A DNA stretch of 9,994 bases. Origin: Opitutia bacterium (GTDB lineage: Bacteria > Verrucomicrobiota > Verrucomicrobiia > Opitutales > Seribacteraceae). Of this stretch, positions 7,331-9,994 are shown one piece after another; within the stretch, counting starts at the first letter, position 1; every line of letters begins with the position of its first letter. The notes under the pieces are model-generated. The model did not search any database and was not told where the DNA came from. It was given only the letters and a program-made list of their open reading frames with translations. Both the position numbers and the translations under genes were made by a program. Location of the stretch: assembly GCA_018695085.1 (NCBI GenBank), contig JABHOU010000413.1, forward strand, positions 1-9,994, in the 5' to 3' direction.

Positions 7331-8941
7331 ATGAATAGCTCATTGCTTACCTTATTCTTCTTTTCTCTGGGTTTTCTTTCCCCGTCATTTGGAGAAAGTA
7401 TCGGCAAACCGAATGTCATCGTATTTCTGGTTGATGATTACGACAAGCCCGAGACCAGTCCTTACGGAGGAAAAGTTCTGACTCCTAACCTTGATCGGCT
7501 GGCGAAGGAAGGCATGATCTGCCACAACGCGCATGTGACGAGCACAGTCTGCACGCCTTCGCGCTACACCTTCCTGACCGGGCGCTACGCAAGCTCCTCT
7601 CACTCCAATACCTTTCTCGAAGAATGTCCGGAAGGCACCCAGGCGCTTCCCGCCTTCAACGTTGGGCTGGAATCCGACAGAATGAATGTCGGGCGGGTTC
7701 TCGCTGATGCTGGATACGCGACCGGCTTTGTTGGTAAATATCATGTGCACGATACGGATCATTCAAAGGAGGCTTCCCTGTTTGGTGATCTCGATGTTCC
7801 TAAAAACGCTGAATACTCAGAAAAGCTCAACAAACGGAAATTCAAACTCGAGAAATTACAAAGAGACTTAGTGAAAAAGAACGGGTTTACCTGGGCCAAG
7901 AACATCTACTGGGGAAGCCTCAAGAGTCCATTCAAGGGACATAATCCGGACTGGACCGCTCAGGCAGCACTTGAATTTATCGAGGAACACAAGGATCAGC
8001 CCTTCTATCTACACTGTTGCTCAACTCTCTTGCATGGCCCCAATGGAGAGTGGTTCAAATCGATGATGGAAAAAGAGCTCGTTACCGGAGAGGGCTTCTT
8101 AAAAAAACCCTTGGGGTTGATCGATCGCGAATCCGTATGGAAACGGATCCAAAAGGCAGGCCTTACCGAAGCGGAGGTCGGTTACCTCTGGATGGACGAA
8201 AGCCTCGGACTGATCCTCGACAAGCTCGATTCCCTTGGCATTGCCGACAACACGATCGTGGTCTTCGTGTCGGATCATGGATCGGAAAGGAAAGGATCGT
8301 TGATCAAAACCCGCGGAACCGAAATCCCCTGCTTGATCCGTTGGCCCAAAGTGATCAAGCCCGGCTCGGTCAGCCATGGCCTTTTGCAAAATACCGATTT
8401 TGTCCCTACCTGGTTTGAGTTGGCCGGTGCCAAGATACCCGAGGAGTATCACATGGATGGCAAAAGCTTGGTCCCAATGTTTGAAGATCCTTCCGTTTCC
8501 GTCCGCGAATTCATCTATGCCGAACAAGGTGCGGCCCGTGCAATCAAGACCGATACCTTGGAGTACCTAAGCATTCGCTACACCGATGAACAGATTGCAA
8601 TGGCCCAAAGCAAACGGTCCGATCGCGCCTATAAAACTCTACTTGGCTTAAGCAGCGGAATTTCCCGAGCCAGGTATTTTCATCCGGATATTTTTTCTGC
8701 TGATCAACTATATGACTTATCCAAAGACCCGAACTCACAAAAAAATGTGGCTAAAGATTCGAGTTATGCCGGACAACTGAAAAAGATGAAAGCGATACTT
8801 ACCAGAAAAGTAAAGGAACTGGGACCCCGACCATACGGTGATTTCGTACCTGGAAAAGGAACCAGCGATGCAGAAGCCAGTAAGAAAGTTTTGGACCAGC
8901 TGGCGGCTTATCACGCCAAGGAAGGTAAAAAGAAGAAATAA
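7331..8941 (+). CDS. Secreted sulfatase, S1 family, subfamily uncertain
   Basis: A 536-residue sulfatase with an N-terminal signal peptide (LLTLFFFSLGFLSPSFG, cleavage near residue 22). Metal ligands D35-D36 occur in an unusual context, VDDYDKPETSPYGG, instead of the common DDLGWGD. CTPSR at 74-78 gives C74 as formylglycine precursor, and GFVGKYH gives K136 and H138. A second ligand pair is D315-H316 in VSDHGSERKG. The usual small-residue-Pro-His-x-Pro region is replaced by STLLHGPNGEW with H235 as probable active-site His. The protein ends with a typical DQLYDLSKDPNSQKNVA segment plus a basic tail (KEGKKKK). Substrate cannot be read. The gene is about 50% GC in sampled lines and more AT-rich toward its 3' end, unlike the GC-rich genes before it. 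It follows the S1_8-like gene by 33 bases and is probably cotranscribed; no Shine-Dalgarno sequence precedes the ATG. Confidence 0.92.
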   Translation: MNSSLLTLFFFSLGFLSPSFGESIGKPNVIVFLVDDYDKPETSPYGGKVLTPNLDRLAKEGMICHNAHVTSTVCTPSRYTFLTGRYASSSHSNTFLEECPEGTQALPAFNVGLESDRMNVGRVLADAGYATGFVGKYHVHDTDHSKEASLFGDLDVPKNAEYSEKLNKRKFKLEKLQRDLVKKNGFTWAKNIYWGSLKSPFKGHNPDWTAQAALEFIEEHKDQPFYLHCCSTLLHGPNGEWFKSMMEKELVTGEGFLKKPLGLIDRESVWKRIQKAGLTEAEVGYLWMDESLGLILDKLDSLGIADNTIVVFVSDHGSERKGSLIKTRGTEIPCLIRWPKVIKPGSVSHGLLQNTDFVPTWFELAGAKIPEEYHMDGKSLVPMFEDPSVSVREFIYAEQGAARAIKTDTLEYLSIRYTDEQIAMAQSKRSDRAYKTLLGLSSGISRARYFHPDIFSADQLYDLSKDPNSQKNVAKDSSYAGQLKKMKAILTRKVKELGPRPYGDFVPGKGTSDAEASKKVLDQLAAYHAKEGKKKK

Positions 8942-8997
8942 TCAGCTTTTGCTCTACGAATCCGTAAGGAAAAAGAGTTCAATTACATTCATTTTCT

Positions 8998-9348
8998 ATG
9001 AAATTAAAAAACATGGATGCAATGGCTGATTTCATCCTTAAAGAGGCTGAAGCCAAAGAATCCCTCAGAAAAAGAATGAGTGAATCTGCATGGGAATATT
9101 ATACGGGGCGTTACTTCTTTCGGTCTATTATGGATCTACTCTTCATTGGCTCACTCTTTTACATTTCTATAAATGACCATGTGTCTATTCCACTCTGGGG
9201 GCTGTTTCCCATCGCAATAGCGTTGATTGCGTTACAGGAATCTAAAAGAAATACAGGGCGTGTAGATGCATTGATTAAGCTCTCTGAATTAGATTCGGGT
9301 ACAACAAACGCAGCTTTCAAAGCGAGCCCAAAACAACAAGACTCTTAA
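8998..9348 (+). CDS. Small two-helix membrane protein of unknown function
   Basis: I do not recognise this 116-residue protein. The N-terminal ~40 residues are charged and probably helical (KEAEAKESLRKRMSES). Then come two likely membrane helices, about 43-58 (SIMDLLFIGSLFYISI) and 64-79 (IPLWGLFPIAIALIAL), joined by a very short NDHV loop. A polar C-terminus follows (ESKRNTGRVDALIKLSELD). Positive charges flank the outer ends of both helices, so both termini are predicted cytoplasmic. Start choice is uncertain: ATG at 8998, 9013 and 9022 are in frame and none has a proper ribosome binding site (TAAGGA at 8965-8970 is about 27 bases away). GC is about 40% over 9001-9300 by direct counting, clearly below the neighbouring genes. 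The reading frame is clean and the hydrophobic pattern coherent, so I regard it as real. A link to sulfatase function is unsupported beyond position. Confidence 0.72.
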   Translation: MKLKNMDAMADFILKEAEAKESLRKRMSESAWEYYTGRYFFRSIMDLLFIGSLFYISINDHVSIPLWGLFPIAIALIALQESKRNTGRVDALIKLSELDSGTTNAAFKASPKQQDS

Positions 9349-9403
9349 GAGCAAGACTGCGATTCAATTCGTGGCTTCGTAATCACTACTCTTTACAATA
9401 CTC

Positions 9404-9994
9404 ATGAATATCCGACCCAAAAAGCTTCTACTCCATTCCACATTTTTTCTTTGTGCTCTAGGCACTGCCTTTTCAGCAAAACCCAACGTCGTTTTTATCA
9501 TGGCCGACGACTTGGGCTGGGCAGACACCACCCTTTATGGCCACACCGCCCTATATGAAACCCCGAATCTTGAACGCCTCGCTAAACGAGGAATGCTTTT
9601 CGATCGGGCATACACGGCGAGCCCTCTGTGTTCGCCAACCCGATCAGCAGTGCTTACCGGACTTCATCCTGCACGAACCGGGTTGACCGCCCCAACCTGC
9701 CATCTTGCAGGCGAGCCGATCCTTCGCCCCAGTCTCAAGCTCAATACACCCGCCCACCACAAACTGCTTACCCTCACAAAGGTGAACCGGCTAGACACAA
9801 AGTATCCGAACATGGCGAAAACTCTCAAGCAAGCCGGATATCATACCGCTCACTTTGGAAAATGGCACTTGGGAAGAAGCCCCTTCACTGCACTTGATCA
9901 TGGCTTTGATGTCGATGTACCCAATTGGTTTGGTCCCGGACCTGCAGGCAGTTATGTGGCTCCGTGGAAATTCCCTGATTTCAAGGAGGCTTAC
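9404..9994 (+). CDS. Arylsulfatase, 3' partial (S1 family)
   Basis: The frame from ATG 9404 stays open for 197 codons to the window end and encodes the N-terminal part of a secreted sulfatase. A signal peptide (KLLLHSTFFLCALGTAFSA, cleavage near residue 25) is followed by KPNVVFIMADDLGWADTTLYG with metal ligands D35-D36. CSPTR lies at 76-80 (Thr in place of the commoner Ser), with C76 the formylglycine precursor. The second signature is GYHTAHFGKWHLG with K153 and H155. After it comes HGFDVDVPNWFGPGPAGSY, a stretch reminiscent of S1_16-like sulfatases from planctomycetes, recalled and not checked. The metal ligands and substrate residues of the C-terminal half are beyond the window. It starts 55 bases after the small membrane-protein gene and is likely in the same unit. 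Sulfatase identity is very secure; subfamily is tentative. Confidence 0.94.
   Translation, partial: MNIRPKKLLLHSTFFLCALGTAFSAKPNVVFIMADDLGWADTTLYGHTALYETPNLERLAKRGMLFDRAYTASPLCSPTRSAVLTGLHPARTGLTAPTCHLAGEPILRPSLKLNTPAHHKLLTLTKVNRLDTKYPNMAKTLKQAGYHTAHFGKWHLGRSPFTALDHGFDVDVPNWFGPGPAGSYVAPWKFPDFKEAY

Noticed and set aside
8099..8418. In-frame A AAA AAA slippery heptamer at 8101-8107 in gene 5, with a long open -1 frame after it.
   Set aside because: The -1 product has no recognisable domain and would remove the D315-H316 metal site; I see no clear stimulatory stem-loop. Probably chance.
9342..9351. Perfect 10-bp palindrome CTCTTAAGAG across the stop codon of gene 6.
   Set aside because: The symmetry does not extend beyond 10 bases and there is no T-run; such palindromes are common by chance.
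9371..9399. TACAAT at 9394-9399 as a -10 promoter box for gene 7.
   Set aside because: No acceptable -35 box is found 17 bases upstream (GTGGCT), and the box would sit only 4 bases before the ATG.

Overview
The window looks like chromosomal DNA of a bacterium from the Planctomycetota/Verrucomicrobiota (PVC) group, probably one that degrades sulfated polysaccharides. The reasoning is twofold. It carries a 'planctomycete cytochrome' protein (PSCyt1/DUF1587/DUF1595/DUF1592/DUF1588/DUF1585) directly followed by a DUF1552 protein, a pair seen mostly in that group. Five sulfatase domains in four genes surround the pair. None of the starts has a convincing Shine-Dalgarno sequence, which also fits the PVC group. 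Genus and species cannot be read from the sequence.

Layout, all on the + strand. (1) 2-2431: the 3' part of a long sulfatase gene that encodes two sulfatase domains in tandem; its start lies outside the window. (2) 2447-4372: a secreted planctomycete-cytochrome protein with two CxxCH haem sites. (3) 4419-5798: a DUF1552 protein with a Tat-like signal. (4) 5903-7297: a sulfatase resembling heparan N-sulfatase (SGSH, family S1_8). (5) 7331-8941: a sulfatase of uncertain subfamily. (6) 8998-9348: a small AT-rich gene for a two-helix membrane protein. (7) 9404-9994: the 5' part of another arylsulfatase, cut off by the window end.

Spacers are 15, 46, 104, 33, 56 and 55 bases, all genes point the same way and I see no convincing terminator, so one or two polycistronic units are likely. 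All four sulfatase domains whose active-site loop lies in the window have the Cys-type motif (CGPSR, CTPSR, CTPSR, CSPTR). They would therefore need formylglycine maturation, and no maturase is in the window. The sulfatases differ from one another in signature details, so they probably remove sulfate from different positions or sugars of one or more complex glycans outside the cytoplasm. No glycoside hydrolase, polysaccharide lyase, transporter or regulator is visible here.

The role of the cytochrome/DUF1552 pair between the sulfatases is unknown and is the most interesting question. Base composition falls from about 63-68% GC in sampled lines of gene 3 to about 50% in gene 5 and about 40% in gene 6, which suggests a mosaic origin. 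I found no RNA genes, CRISPR arrays, insertion sequences or minus-strand genes. No stretch over about 105 bases lacks a gene.
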